This document shows positions 18,708-30,114 of a DNA stretch of 64,000 nucleotides, piece by piece. Numbering within the stretch: position 1 is the stretch's first letter; each line of letters opens with the position of its first letter. The translations under genes were made by a program, and so were the position numbers. The notes below the pieces were generated by a model. The model made no database searches. It saw only the letters and a program-made list of their open reading frames with translations, and was not told where the DNA came from. This DNA is from Psychrobacter aquaticus CMS 56 (GTDB lineage: Bacteria; Pseudomonadota; Gammaproteobacteria; Pseudomonadales; Moraxellaceae). The stretch spans positions 1 to 64,000 of the forward strand of contig NZ_AUSW01000032.1 of NCBI RefSeq assembly GCF_000471625.1, in the 5' to 3' direction.

Positions 18708-19597
18708 TAAACTGGCTTTACTATTCCTTCCAACAAATTCGCAAACCCTTGCATGTAAGCCGTATCTTGGCTAGAGGTGCGCGTCGCTGCATACAACTGA
18801 CAGCGTACGCCACTACCTAACGGCCGGGAGACGACCCAGCCTTTTTTCTCATATTCAGCCACCACCCAGTCAGGTAGCGCTGCCACACCGCGCTCACTGG
18901 CGACCAATTGAATGAGCATTGCTGTCAATTCCGTCGTACGAATACTCTGAAAGCTCACCTGCGCTGGCGTCATAAAGTTGGCAATAATATCAAGGCGCTT
19001 TGCTTCTACTGGATAAGCAATCAACGTCTCATTAGTCAAATCCTTTGGTTCAATAAAGGCTTGTGCTGCCAAATCATGCGTTGGTGACAGTACCAAGCGA
19101 CTTTCATACTCAAACAATAGCTGATAGCTGATGCCATCTATTGGCAAATCACTGGTGGTAATGAGTAAATCGATATCCCCCTCCATCAATAAATGATGCG
19201 GCTCAGGTTCAAAGCCTGTGGCAAAGTCCAGCTCTACATCTGACCATTCGCGGCGATAATGATTGAGTATTGGCATGAGCCAGTCAAAGCAACTGTGACA
19301 TTCAGAGGCAAGGCGCAATCTGCCTGCTTGACCATGCGCCAAGCGTTTAAGATTGGATTTGGTACGGGTCACTTGTGGCATGATGCTGTCTGCCAATGCC
19401 AATACCGTTTTGCCTGCTGGGGTAAAAGTGAGCGGCCGTGTTCGGCGATTTACCAAGCTAATGTCGTAATAATTCTCCAACTCTTTTAGCTGGTGAGAGA
19501 CCGCAGAGGCAGTGACGTGTAGCTCATCGGCCGCCGCCGCTAGTGAGCCGTGTGCCCGTAGTGCGGTTAATGTATTAAGGTGACGAAGCTCTAGCAT
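18707..19597 (-). CDS. metR: LysR-type regulator, MetR-like
   Basis: Transcriptional activator of methionine biosynthesis in the LysR family. The 296-residue protein has an N-terminal winged helix-turn-helix (LAAAADELHVTASAVSHQLKEL, in part) and a co-inducer domain opening RLRLASECHSCFDWLMP, the stretch that distinguishes MetR and binds homocysteine. Its TAG stop codon consists of the TA flanking a MITE plus the first base of that element. The original C-terminus may therefore be changed; 296 residues is a little under the roughly 305-320 usual for MetR. potGHI lies upstream on the same strand. Confidence 0.85.
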   Translation of the reverse strand: MLELRHLNTLTALRAHGSLAAAADELHVTASAVSHQLKELENYYDISLVNRRTRPLTFTPAGKTVLALADSIMPQVTRTKSNLKRLAHGQAGRLRLASECHSCFDWLMPILNHYRREWSDVELDFATGFEPEPHHLLMEGDIDLLITTSDLPIDGISYQLLFEYESRLVLSPTHDLAAQAFIEPKDLTNETLIAYPVEAKRLDIIANFMTPAQVSFQSIRTTELTAMLIQLVASERGVAALPDWVVAEYEKKGWVVSRPLGSGVRCQLYAATRTSSQDTAYMQGFANLLEGIVKPV

Positions 19598-19690
19598 AAT
19601 ATAACCTAACCGCTAAGGTGAGAAAAATTCATTATAATCAATCTAGCGCTGATTTTCATTCAAATATTAAGATTAATAAACGTTAGTCAG

Positions 19691-20521
19691 CTAACGCCGA
19701 CGTAACAACAGCTGCGAGATGATGACCAATATCAAAGAAGCAACCAGTAGCAACGTACCAATGGCATTGACCTCTGGCTTAAGTCCGACTCGCACCATGG
19801 AATAAATACGCAGTGGTAAAATCTCATAACTAGGACCTGTGACAAAGGTTGACACCACCACATCATCTAGCGATAAAGTAAAGGCGAGCAACCAACCTGC
19901 CATCACCGCTGGTAGAATAACGGGAATCAGCACCGTACGCACCATCGTTGACTCATTAGCGCCTAAGTCGCGAGCGGCTTCCATCAAGCGTTCGTCTAAG
20001 CTACTCAAACGAGCAAAGACCGTGATCACCACGAATGGCAGACAAAAAGTAATGTGCGCCAGTAGTAGCGAAATAAAGCCCAATTGTAGACCAATCAATA
20101 AAAACAGCGCCAATAACGAGATAGCAAGAACAATCTCAGGCGACATCATCAACACAAATAACAGCCCATTGAGCAAGCCTTTACCGCGAAATTTATAGCG
20201 ATGTAAGGCAAGGGCGGTCAGCGTGCCAATCAAGGTCGAGACAGTTGCCGCGACCAAGCCCAGCACAATAGAATGCCAAAATGCATCGAGCATGGCTTGG
20301 TTATTAAATAGTGATTCATACCACTTTAAGCTGAATCCACCCCAATTGTAGCCGATTTTTGATTTGTTAAATGACATGACCACCAAGACGATAATGGGTA
20401 TATATAACAGCGCATATATCAGCCCAAGATAGCCTTTAGCCATGACACTGCCCATCTTAATGGATCGTTTGTGCTTGGTGGACGATTGATTCAATGAATG
20501 GTTCAGTGGATAATCGGACAT
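19691..20521 (-). CDS. potI: Putrescine/polyamine ABC transporter permease
   Basis: Second membrane subunit of a Pot-type polyamine importer, 276 residues. Six hydrophobic segments are visible, with the binding-protein-dependent permease EAA loop at MEAARDLGANESTMVRTVLIP. The N-terminal SFNKSKIGYNWGGFSLKWYESLF stretch is typical of PotI/PotC. Its start overlaps the potH stop codon by one base, indicating translational coupling. Confidence 0.92.
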   Translation of the reverse strand: MSDYPLNHSLNQSSTKHKRSIKMGSVMAKGYLGLIYALLYIPIIVLVVMSFNKSKIGYNWGGFSLKWYESLFNNQAMLDAFWHSIVLGLVAATVSTLIGTLTALALHRYKFRGKGLLNGLLFVLMMSPEIVLAISLLALFLLIGLQLGFISLLLAHITFCLPFVVITVFARLSSLDERLMEAARDLGANESTMVRTVLIPVILPAVMAGWLLAFTLSLDDVVVSTFVTGPSYEILPLRIYSMVRVGLKPEVNAIGTLLLVASLILVIISQLLLRRR

Positions 20522-21399
20522 TAGGCCACCTCGTTAAAATCAGTCTTGCCAATACGGCGACTACTGGCACGGTAAGCGAGTAATAGCACCGCCATCGCCA
20601 CTGTTAGTAACACACTGGCTGCCGCCCCAAACGGCCAATCTCGCGCATCCAAAAATTGGTTTTTAATAATATTACCGACCAATAAGTTGCGTGAACCGCC
20701 TAAAATATCGGCCACATAAAACATGCCCATCGCTGGTAATAGCACCAGCAGTATCCCTGAGATAACCCCAGGAGTCGTCAATGGCAATACCACATGCCAA
20801 AAGGTCTGCGTCTTTGACGCGCCCAAATCCTGTGAGGCCAGCAGCATGTCAGTACGCAAATCTGTAAACACCGCATACAACGGCAATACCATAAAAGGAA
20901 ACAACAGATAGGTAAGACCAGCAATCACGGCCCCTTGAGTATATAAAATATCAATGGGTGCATCGATGATACCGACTGCTAATAGTGACTTATTAATCAA
21001 ACCGTTATTGGCAAACAACAATTTGAGCGCATAAGTCCGCACCAAAGAGTTGGTCCAAAATGGCAGTATCAATAGCATCATCAGCAGTGGCTGCCAGCGT
21101 ACTTGCGCTTTGGAAACTAACCATGCAAAAGGATAACCGAGCAATAGACAAATAATCGTCGTGATACCTGCCATCCATAATGAATGAACAAACACCTCAA
21201 AATATAGCGGATCAATCATCCGCACATAGCTATCGATGCTGACGGGCAAGCTGACAAAGGCGCTACTATCTCGGGTCAAAAAGCTGACGGCGATGACCAG
21301 TATATTAGGCAACAGGGCAAATATTAGTAACCAACCCCAAATCAGCCAAAGCGTTGCCGTACGAAAAGGGCTTTTGCTGCTCAAGCTATGACGTGCCAT
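20521..21399 (-). CDS. potH: Putrescine/polyamine ABC transporter permease
   Basis: First membrane subunit of the polyamine importer, 292 residues. It has an N-terminal membrane segment, the long periplasmic loop with SIDSYVRMIDPLYFEVFVHS, and the EAA loop ASQDLGASKTQTFWHVVLPL. PotH/PotB family members share this layout. It overlaps potG and potI by one base at each end. Confidence 0.92.
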   Translation of the reverse strand: MARHSLSSKSPFRTATLWLIWGWLLIFALLPNILVIAVSFLTRDSSAFVSLPVSIDSYVRMIDPLYFEVFVHSLWMAGITTIICLLLGYPFAWLVSKAQVRWQPLLMMLLILPFWTNSLVRTYALKLLFANNGLINKSLLAVGIIDAPIDILYTQGAVIAGLTYLLFPFMVLPLYAVFTDLRTDMLLASQDLGASKTQTFWHVVLPLTTPGVISGILLVLLPAMGMFYVADILGGSRNLLVGNIIKNQFLDARDWPFGAAASVLLTVAMAVLLLAYRASSRRIGKTDFNEVA

Positions 21400-22640
21400 C
21401 AGCTGTCATCCTTTTGCGCAGTGCTGTCTTGTACTACTGTAGGGTCTTCTGGTAATACCCATTCCCAGCCATCAACCCATGAAACTTTAACCGCTTCATT
21501 TAACTTATAATCAAAGCTGGGATCATCCTCATCAAAAAACTCAGACGCTTTGATGACGTGACCATTCACTAACTCAATAATGGAATCTAAGGTACTGCCT
21601 TTATAGTTACTTTCGATGACGCGACCAAGTAGCCCCTTATGCTCCATATCTTTGGGATCATAAATCCGTAAATCTTCAGGGCGTAGTAAGAGATTAACGA
21701 TATCACCCACTTGCACATCATTGGCAAAATCAGGACGACGTAAATTGCGTAACGTCGTTGGCCCATCTTGCGCTTGCGCCTCACAAACTTCGACCTCGAT
21801 GCGCCCATTGGTTACTCGCCCATCACGATCTGGCTGTTCTGGATAAACCCCTTTCACTTCCGCCCTAAATAGATTGGTCTCACCAATAAATTTGGCAGTA
21901 AACAAATTGGCAGGGGTTTCATAGATCTCGATAGGGGTGCCGATTTGCTGAAACCTGCCGTCTTTCATCACGGCAATGCGATCTGACATGGACAGCGCTT
22001 CTTCTTGGTCATGAGTGACAAAGACAAAGGTGATGCCAAGCTCACGTTGTAGGCGTTTAAGCTCCGATTGCATTTGCAAACGCAGTTTATGATCGAGTGC
22101 CGACAGTGGCTCATCGAGCAATAGTAATTTAGGACGATTGATCACCGCGCGGGCAATAGCAACGCGCTGCTGCTGACCACCAGATAAATCTTGCGGCTTA
22201 CGATTGGCCAAATGCTCTAACTGGACCATGGCAAGCATCTCGCGCACGCGAGTATTCATCTCGTCTTTGGGCACTTTTTTGAGCTTTAGCCCATACGCGA
22301 CGTTTTGCGCGACAGTCATGTGTGGAAACAAAGCATACTGCTGAAAGACCGTATTGACCGGACGCTTATCGGCTGGCAAACCCGCCATTTGTATACCATC
22401 CAAATATATCGCCCCAGCGTTCGGCTGCTCAAAACCAGCAATGAGGCGCAGTAAGGTCGTCTTGCCGCAGCCCGACGGCCCAAGCAATGTTATAAACTCA
22501 CCATGCTTGATGTCGAGATTGATGTCTTTGAGCACGTCAGTTTGATCGTAGGTTTTTTGGAGACCTGTCAGTTGCAGCAGTATTTTTTCGTTGTGAGGTG
22601 ATGCAACGCTACTATTTTTGGTTGGCGATGAGTTGGTCAT
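21399..22640 (-). CDS. potG: Polyamine ABC transporter ATP-binding protein
   Basis: ATPase of the polyamine importer, 413 residues. Walker A is GPSGCGKT (54-61), followed by the Q-loop, the ABC signature LSGGQQQR and Walker [13 protein letters not shown]. The C-terminal third is a TOBE-type regulatory domain with [10 protein letters not shown] and [11 protein letters not shown]. Order potG-potH-potI with one-base overlaps marks an operon. The periplasmic binding protein gene potF, usually first, is absent from this locus. The frame starts MTNSSPTKN with AGGAAC upstream. Confidence 0.93.
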   Translation of the reverse strand: MTNSSPTKNSSVASPHNEKILLQLTGLQKTYDQTDVLKDINLDIKHGEFITLLGPSGCGKTTLLRLIAGFEQPNAGAIYLDGIQMAGLPADKRPVNTVFQQYALFPHMTVAQNVAYGLKLKKVPKDEMNTRVREMLAMVQLEHLANRKPQDLSGGQQQRVAIARAVINRPKLLLLDEPLSALDHKLRLQMQSELKRLQRELGITFVFVTHDQEEALSMSDRIAVMKDGRFQQIGTPIEIYETPANLFTAKFIGETNLFRAEVKGVYPEQPDRDGRVTNGRIEVEVCEAQAQDGPTTLRNLRRPDFANDVQVGDIVNLLLRPEDLRIYDPKDMEHKGLLGRVIESNYKGSTLDSIIELVNGHVIKASEFFDEDDPSFDYKLNEAVKVSWVDGWEWVLPEDPTVVQDSTAQKDDS

Positions 22641-23126
22641 AATATGTGTTCCTAGGTGTCCAGCATCTTAGTACGGCTGTTTATCTAAGACACTGTTGTC
22701 AAGGTGGCTTGGGATGAGTATCAGCGCTGAATATAAACCAGTCTGGTCGCTGCGTATTATAACAAACCCTCGATATAAATCCGTGCAAGTTCGCTATGAA
22801 TTGCGCGATTATCATCCTATGGTACGGTGAATGCTTAGCAACGACCTTTGTTTTTAACTTTTATTGATAGTAGCGACACTTTTAACGGTTTTTCTCGATC
22901 TTATCGTTTTGCGCTATTGGTAATAGTTGCCTTTCTATAACGATATGAAAACAAAATTTTTTATCATTTTTTGACCCTGATTCCTATACAATTACTCTGT
23001 GGCTGACAAATATGATGAGCCTGAACGCTTAATAATGGCTAGCAAACTCTTCAGCCAATCTGCACTCGCATCAACAGAATTTAAGCAGTTTATAACTCTA
23101 ACATTATCAATGATAAAGGATTTTTT
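22641..23126. other. Divergent intergenic region between potG and the carbonic anhydrase gene
   Basis: 486 bp with promoters for two divergent genes and no gene of its own. I found no binding-protein fragment or repeat, and no -35/-10 pair with good spacing that I would defend. Confidence 0.35.
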
Positions 23127-23765
23127 ATGTCTCATGGTACACGCCCAAAAACAGGTCAAGAAGCGCTTGAGCTTTTAAAAGAAGGCAATACCCGCTACGT
23201 TGATAGCCTCACCAGTACTGATGATTTGATGCAGAAGCGACCAGAGTTGGTCAGAGACCAAGACCCTTTGGCTATTATTTTGGGTTGTTCAGATGCACGA
23301 GTACCAGTTGAGATTGTATTTGATCAGGGATTGGGTGATTTATTTGTCATTCGAGTCGCAGGTAATGTGGTTGCACCATCACAGATTGGCTCGATTGAGT
23401 TTGCTGCCGAAAAATTTGGCACCAAATTGGTTGTGGTACTTGGACATTCGCATTGCGGCGCTGTCACGGCTTGTGTAGAAACGCTTATCAATCCTGAGCA
23501 AAATTACTCTCCCAACTTGCAGTCAATCGTTGACCGCATTCGTCCCAGTGTTCATAACTTGTATGAGCTGGCGACAGCCGACGGTCAGGATGTAGACGTA
23601 GACGAGTTGGTTGATCGCTCTATCCGTGCCAACGTGCGCATGTCGGTGAGTCAGCTTAAACATAGCTCACGGGCATTAGAGGATTTGACCAATAGTGGTC
23701 AATTGCTTATCGTTGGCGCAGAGTATGATTTAGAGACAGGAAAGGTACGGTTCTTAGACAGCTAG
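23127..23765 (+). CDS. Beta-class carbonic anhydrase
   Basis: Zinc enzyme for reversible hydration of carbon dioxide. The 212-residue protein has the beta-class zinc ligands C54 in GCSDARVP with the D56/R58 dyad, and H107 and C110 in GHSHCGAV. DLFVIRVAGNVV is the usual conserved strand. AAAGGA lies 7 bases before the ATG. It is a single gene, with no transporter neighbour that would suggest a specialised role. Confidence 0.95.
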   Translation: MSHGTRPKTGQEALELLKEGNTRYVDSLTSTDDLMQKRPELVRDQDPLAIILGCSDARVPVEIVFDQGLGDLFVIRVAGNVVAPSQIGSIEFAAEKFGTKLVVVLGHSHCGAVTACVETLINPEQNYSPNLQSIVDRIRPSVHNLYELATADGQDVDVDELVDRSIRANVRMSVSQLKHSSRALEDLTNSGQLLIVGAEYDLETGKVRFLDS

Positions 23766-23925
23766 TCTGTGTTTTGAACTCACTCTATCGAGCGTCCGTT
23801 CTTACAAAACCCTCTCAATTACTGAGCCAATTTTCATTATGATGAAAGGGTCAAGCGAGTCACCACAGTCGTCACTCGCTTGTTTTTGACCTTTATATTC
23901 TGTAAAAAATAGGATAACTATTATT

Positions 23926-24504
23926 ATGTCTACTTCAAACGCTAATGCCACGACCGATACTAATAAATCACTCATCAATCAGCCTGCTAGCAGCATCAGT
24001 AACGAAGGTGTTCAGCCTATCTCTGTTCAGACGACAGGCTTTACGTTTAATCACACCATGCTACGAGTAAAAGATCCTGTCAAATCATTAGCGTTTTATA
24101 CTGGCGTTCTTGGCATGACTTTGCTTGCAGTAAAAAAGTTCCCTAATATGGGTTTTGACTTGTATTTCTTAGCCAAATTGACTGAGAGCGAGCGGGAGAA
24201 CTTGCCTGCTGGTGATGATTTAGAAATCTTTGCCTTTCGTCAGCGCGGTATTTTAGAGCTGACTCATAATTATGGCACCGAAACAAAAGCGGACTTTAGC
24301 TATCACGATGGCAACCAAGACCCACAAGGTTTTGGTCATATTTGTTTTAGCGTGCCGAACCTAGATGAGGCCGTTGCTTGGTTTGATAAAAATGATGTCG
24401 AGTTCAAAAAACGTCCAGAAGATGGCAGTATGAAAAATATTGCCTTTATCAAAGACGTAGATGGCTACTGGATTGAAATCGTACAAGCTGATTTGATGGG
24501 TTAG
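23926..24504 (+). CDS. gloA: Lactoylglutathione lyase (glyoxalase I)
   Basis: Converts the hemithioacetal of methylglyoxal and glutathione to S-lactoylglutathione. The protein has 192 residues. Metal ligands are H43 (FNHTMLRVKD), E111 (GILELTHN), H138 (GFGHICF) and E184 (YWIEIVQ). The form with an inserted loop around residues 80-105 and an N-terminal extension of about 38 residues resembles the longer, Zn-type (Pseudomonas GloA3, eukaryote-like) enzymes rather than the 135-residue E. coli form. Confidence 0.94.
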   Translation: MSTSNANATTDTNKSLINQPASSISNEGVQPISVQTTGFTFNHTMLRVKDPVKSLAFYTGVLGMTLLAVKKFPNMGFDLYFLAKLTESERENLPAGDDLEIFAFRQRGILELTHNYGTETKADFSYHDGNQDPQGFGHICFSVPNLDEAVAWFDKNDVEFKKRPEDGSMKNIAFIKDVDGYWIEIVQADLMG

Positions 24505-24544
24505 GGCTGTATAGAGTTTTATACAATCTCCAAGTGTTAGAAGC

Positions 24545-24581
24545 AAAAACCGCCATATCATTCAATGTGGCGGTTTTTTTA
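24545..24581 (+). terminator. Intrinsic terminator after gloA
   Basis: AAACCGCCA pairs with TGGCGGTTT around a loop, followed by seven T residues. The upstream A tract makes it potentially bidirectional between convergent gloA and the cytochrome c' gene. Confidence 0.8.
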
Positions 24582-24621
24582 TACTTACTCATTTTTTTAT
24601 ACTTACTAAAAGTATATAGGG

Positions 24622-25095
24622 TTAGTCATTTTTTGCTCTGAAATCGGTGTGACATGTTTTGCAGCTTTCACCAACTTGGCCAAAGGCTGGCATGACATCA
24701 TCGATACTAGTGGCATTTTGTGCCGCAGCGTTTAGTTCGGCAGTCACTTTTTGGAAATTTTCTGCTTCATCACTGAAACCATCGGTATTAGACCAAACAG
24801 CTTCAGTGGCATTACCCATGGATTCTTGGTTTTCAAAATGACTCCAAGGTGAGGCGGCATCTTCTGCTAAAAATGCCGCTTGCTCTTTGAACACAGCAGC
24901 ATCAAACGTATCAGGTGCTTTAGCCATATCACCCATGACACCCATGGCATCACCCCAGCTTTTCATGCTGTCTTGTCGCGCTTTAATATCAGAATCAGCA
25001 GCTGGACCGCTACAAGCCATCAAACCTAGTGTCGCTGCCATTAAGGTGATGCTAAAAAGAGACTTTAAAGATTTGTAGGTAGGAACCTGTGCCAT
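24622..25095 (-). CDS. Lipoprotein cytochrome c'
   Basis: Four-helix c-type cytochrome with the heme motif at the extreme C-terminus: CKTCH at residues 145-149 of 157, the hallmark of cytochrome c'. The signal peptide ends in a lipobox LMAC, so the protein is probably lipid-anchored. Cytochromes c' bind NO and CO and are linked to nitrosative stress, although no denitrification gene is adjacent. AAAGGAG precedes the ATG. Confidence 0.88.
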   Translation of the reverse strand: MAQVPTYKSLKSLFSITLMAATLGLMACSGPAADSDIKARQDSMKSWGDAMGVMGDMAKAPDTFDAAVFKEQAAFLAEDAASPWSHFENQESMGNATEAVWSNTDGFSDEAENFQKVTAELNAAAQNATSIDDVMPAFGQVGESCKTCHTDFRAKND

Positions 25096-25447
25096 ATGAA
25101 TTACTCCTTTAAGTTTGGCTATATAGTAGGCTGGCTGATAAATACTAGCCTTATATTAAAATATTATTATAAAAATACCGCTTATACCCAATCTAGAAGC
25201 GCCGCCACTTCTAAACCACTTTTCGAAAAATATATGCCATTGTAACCATTATTGACGCAACAATAGTTAAGATAGTTGTTATATCCTCGTAATATTTAAG
25301 GCAATGATAGCAACTATTTTTACTGTCATTTACTCGGCTGTCGTTCAACACGCCCTAATCAAACTTATATAAATAAGGTCAGCTATGACAGCCGACCTTA
25401 TGTGCATTTTCTAAAAAAGAGTCTAGCCTTTATTATATTCACACAAG
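25096..25447. other. Intergenic region with a solitary MITE end
   Basis: 352 bp of AT-rich sequence. At 25343-25357 it contains GTTCAACACGCCC followed by TA, identical to the outer 13 bases of the 18443-18707 element. No matching opposite end is visible nearby. The rest holds the cytochrome c' promoter and nothing else I can identify. Confidence 0.5.
25343..25357. mobile_element. Solitary terminal repeat of the MITE family
   Basis: Thirteen bases identical to the outer terminal repeat of the 18443-18707 element plus the flanking TA. The next five inner bases differ. This is probably a decayed copy that has lost its other end. Confidence 0.5.
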
Positions 25448-27149
<1,702 letters not shown>

Positions 27150-27685
27150 TAATGTCCTACATAAGGCGATAATCGTATCGGTAGAGGATTTGTTATAACC
27201 ACTTTAAAATAGTTATGTGCTCTTAGACACGTTATTAGAGTTAGAATGGTACCAGTATAACCTGTTCATACATAGGGGTAGTATGCCGATTGTCTTTATA
27301 ATAAAAACACACAAAGTTCACAAACGACGCACGATGATTAAAGCGATAATTAAAAAAAATGCTATTATGCCATACTATTTTGACGGATACAGTGACAAGT
27401 CTATGTCCTTACATTACTATGTCGTCACTAACATCCGATATGGATGCAAAGTAATAAGGCATAATACTCACCCTTGGTATTGAAAAATATCGCAATGAAT
27501 CGTCGTTGTCATTGTAACGGTGAGATTCTTGCAATGAGTAGGGCGGCTCTAGGCATGTATAGAAATTGCCTAAATAACTATATTGTCAATTATATAAATA
27601 ATGATGTCGATATTATTGACATCACTTAGTTAGCGTTGTTCTAAAACAACATTTTGTCAGCAGATTGGTAGGTATTTTACGGTTT
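27150..27685. other. Divergent intergenic region between ribA and dxs
   Basis: 536 bp without a credible gene. It contains a 7-bp perfect inverted repeat, TGATGTC...GACATCA, at 27602-27624, about 60 bp upstream of dxs. No riboswitch signature was seen. The only longer frame (27217-27483) starts with TTG and lacks coding character. Confidence 0.4.
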
Positions 27686-29743
27686 ATGCAGCAGTCACCT
27701 CATTCCTCCCCACAGTCTCATTCCATATCTGCGTCAGTCTCCGATTCTGCTGCCCAGTTGTCGAATTTACAGCAGACTTATACGTCGATTCCACGCGTGC
27801 GTCCTCAGACGCCTTTGCTTGATAGTATCACTGCGCCAACTGATCTGAACGCATTAACAAGCGCTCAGCTTATTACTTTGGCGGATGAGTTACGCTTATT
27901 TTTATTGTATTCAGCAGGCCAGAGCGGTGGGCATTTTGGTGCCAATTTGGGTGTGGTTGAATTGACTATCGCCCTACATTATTTATTAGACACACCAAAC
28001 GACCAGATCGTCTGGGATGTTGGTCATCAAGCGTATGCTCACAAGGTATTGACGGGTCGCCGTGAGCAGTTGGGTACTATTCGCTCTAAAGACGGTTTGA
28101 CCGCTTTTCCTGAGCGTGCTGAGTCTGTTTATGATACGTTTGGTGTAGGACATTCATCGACTTCAATCTCAGCGGGTCTAGGCATGAGTCTAGCGCTGCG
28201 CTATCAAGGTCGTGCGCAAACGGTTGCTTGCATCATTGGTGATGGGGCCATGACTGGCGGTATGGCGTTTGAAGCCATGAACGATGCGGTACAGCAAGAT
28301 GCTGATCTGTTGGTGATTTTGAATGATAATGACATGTCGATATCGTGTTCGATTGGCGGGTTTTCACGGCATTTAGCAATGCTTTGGGAATCAGGTTATC
28401 AGGTCGATATCTCTGAGACAGGCAAGCCTATTCTGTGTCAGCGCCCAGATATGCAAACCTTTGACCGCCGTAAACGTCACAAAGAAATGCGCGATGTGCC
28501 TCAGCTAGAAGATAACGTCTTTAAAGCGATTGGTTTTACTTATTTTGGTCCGTTTGATGGACACAATATCCCTGAGTTATTGCGCGTATTGTCACTTGCC
28601 AAGCAAGTCAAAGGTCCTGTTTTAGTTCATATCTATACCACAAAAGGCAAGGGTTTTGCGCCCGCAGAATTAGACCCAGTCGGCTATCATGCTATTAGTA
28701 AGTTACCTGTAGAAATTAAGAATGAGACTCAGAGTAAGGCTGTGGAGAAATCTCAGCCAAACATAGAAACTACTTTAAAATACTCAGAAGTATTCGGGCA
28801 GTTCTTGTGCGATAAAGCCGCTAAAGACGATAAACTGCTTGCAATTACGCCCGCCATGGAAGAAGGCTCGGGCATGATTGATTTTGCTTTTCAGTTTCCA
28901 GAGCGATTTTTTGATGTGGCGATCGCTGAGCAACATGCAGTTACGCTAGCCGCTGGCATGGCGACGCAAGGTGTTAAGCCGATTGTGGCAATTTACTCGA
29001 CGTTTTTGCAGCGTGGTTATGACCAGCTGATTCACGATGTGGCGTTACAAAATCTCGATGTGATGTTTGCGATCGATCGCGCAGGTTTAGTCGGTGAGGA
29101 TGGAGCGACGCATGCGGGTGTTTTTGACTTAGCGTTTTTACGCTGTGTGCCCAACATGCTGATTGCCGCACCAAAAGATGAAAACGAGTGTTACCATTTG
29201 CTCAATACCTGCTATGAGTATCAAGGGTGTACGGCTGTGCGTTATCCACGCGGTACGGGTACTGGTGCTGTGATTGAGCAGCCTGCTCACACTTATAAAA
29301 TCGGTGAGGCAGTAGTAGAATCTGTGTTGGGTAACGATGCTGCCTCTAAAAAGCTTGTACTATTGGCATTTGGCACGATGGTGGCTACCGCTCAACAAGC
29401 CGCAGAACGTCTCATCAGTGATGAAGCGTTAAGTTGCCAGGTACATGTTGTCAATATGCGTTGGGTGAAGCCTTTAGATTCTGCGTTGTTAGAAACATTA
29501 TTGGCACAAGGTATGACGCATATTGCGACCTTAGAAGAACATATGATTATGGGCGGCGCGGGTAGTGCGGTGAATGAGTATTTGCTCAATGAGTCGGCTG
29601 CTTTTAAACATAATCGTCCAGCTATTCGTAATATTGGTATTCCTGATAGTTTTATCGCGCATGGTTCGCAAGCTGAGCAAATGGCGGATTGTGGTTTGGA
29701 CGTCAATGGTGTGGTCACACAGCTTCAGCAGTTACTGTCGTAA
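27686..29743 (+). CDS. dxs: 1-deoxy-D-xylulose-5-phosphate synthase
   Basis: Thiamine-diphosphate enzyme that condenses pyruvate and glyceraldehyde-3-phosphate, entry point of the MEP isoprenoid pathway. The protein has 685 residues. The first domain shows [17 protein letters not shown] and the ThDP/Mg site [16 protein letters not shown]; the second has the catalytic glutamate region [18 protein letters not shown], and the third ends the protein. The N-terminus is about 45 residues longer and Ser/Gln-rich. The ATG at 27686 is preferred over the in-frame TTG at 27665. Confidence 0.96.
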   Translation: MQQSPHSSPQSHSISASVSDSAAQLSNLQQTYTSIPRVRPQTPLLDSITAPTDLNALTSAQLITLADELRLFLLYSAGQSGGHFGANLGVVELTIALHYLLDTPNDQIVWDVGHQAYAHKVLTGRREQLGTIRSKDGLTAFPERAESVYDTFGVGHSSTSISAGLGMSLALRYQGRAQTVACIIGDGAMTGGMAFEAMNDAVQQDADLLVILNDNDMSISCSIGGFSRHLAMLWESGYQVDISETGKPILCQRPDMQTFDRRKRHKEMRDVPQLEDNVFKAIGFTYFGPFDGHNIPELLRVLSLAKQVKGPVLVHIYTTKGKGFAPAELDPVGYHAISKLPVEIKNETQSKAVEKSQPNIETTLKYSEVFGQFLCDKAAKDDKLLAITPAMEEGSGMIDFAFQFPERFFDVAIAEQHAVTLAAGMATQGVKPIVAIYSTFLQRGYDQLIHDVALQNLDVMFAIDRAGLVGEDGATHAGVFDLAFLRCVPNMLIAAPKDENECYHLLNTCYEYQGCTAVRYPRGTGTGAVIEQPAHTYKIGEAVVESVLGNDAASKKLVLLAFGTMVATAQQAAERLISDEALSCQVHVVNMRWVKPLDSALLETLLAQGMTHIATLEEHMIMGGAGSAVNEYLLNESAAFKHNRPAIRNIGIPDSFIAHGSQAEQMADCGLDVNGVVTQLQQLLS

Positions 29744-30114
29744 GTCATATTTTTAAATGTTTTAAGATTTATGATGCTCATAAACCAAGCATTGGTTTTA
29801 AGCAACAAAGATCGATAACTAGAGCAAACGCCTGCTAGCCGTAGGTGCTGACTTTTTTACAACTTGTGCAGTGCGATGACCATCAAAACGAGAGTTGGTT
29901 TGGTGCGCATAATGTTTTTTTCGATTTTTTTGGTACGGATTATATTGAACAATTTTAGTATAATGCGGTTGTCGTTGGTAAACGGCATGTTTTTAAATCG
30001 CATAGATATAGTGTGTGGTAGGTACGATGTGATGCAGCGGCGAATTGGCATGCTGTGGGCACAGATTCTGTCTTAGTATTTTTTATATTCATTCATCAAG
30101 TAAATAGGTTATTT
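29744..30114. other. Intergenic region between dxs and suhB
   Basis: 371 bp, AT-rich. A TATAAT at 29959-29964 may be a -10 element for suhB, but the matching -35 is weak. No RNA gene or terminator is convincing. Confidence 0.35.

Noticed and set aside
27150..27300. FMN riboswitch upstream of ribA
   Set aside because: The conserved RFN blocks are not recognisable on the minus strand.
27217..27483. Possible 88-residue gene between ribA and dxs
   Set aside because: It begins with TTG, has no ribosome site, and its composition (rich in Tyr, His, Lys, Ile) looks like translated AT-rich spacer.
29864..30076. Possible 70-residue gene upstream of suhB
   Set aside because: It has no ribosome site or recognisable domain, and the translated product looks like a random AT-rich frame.
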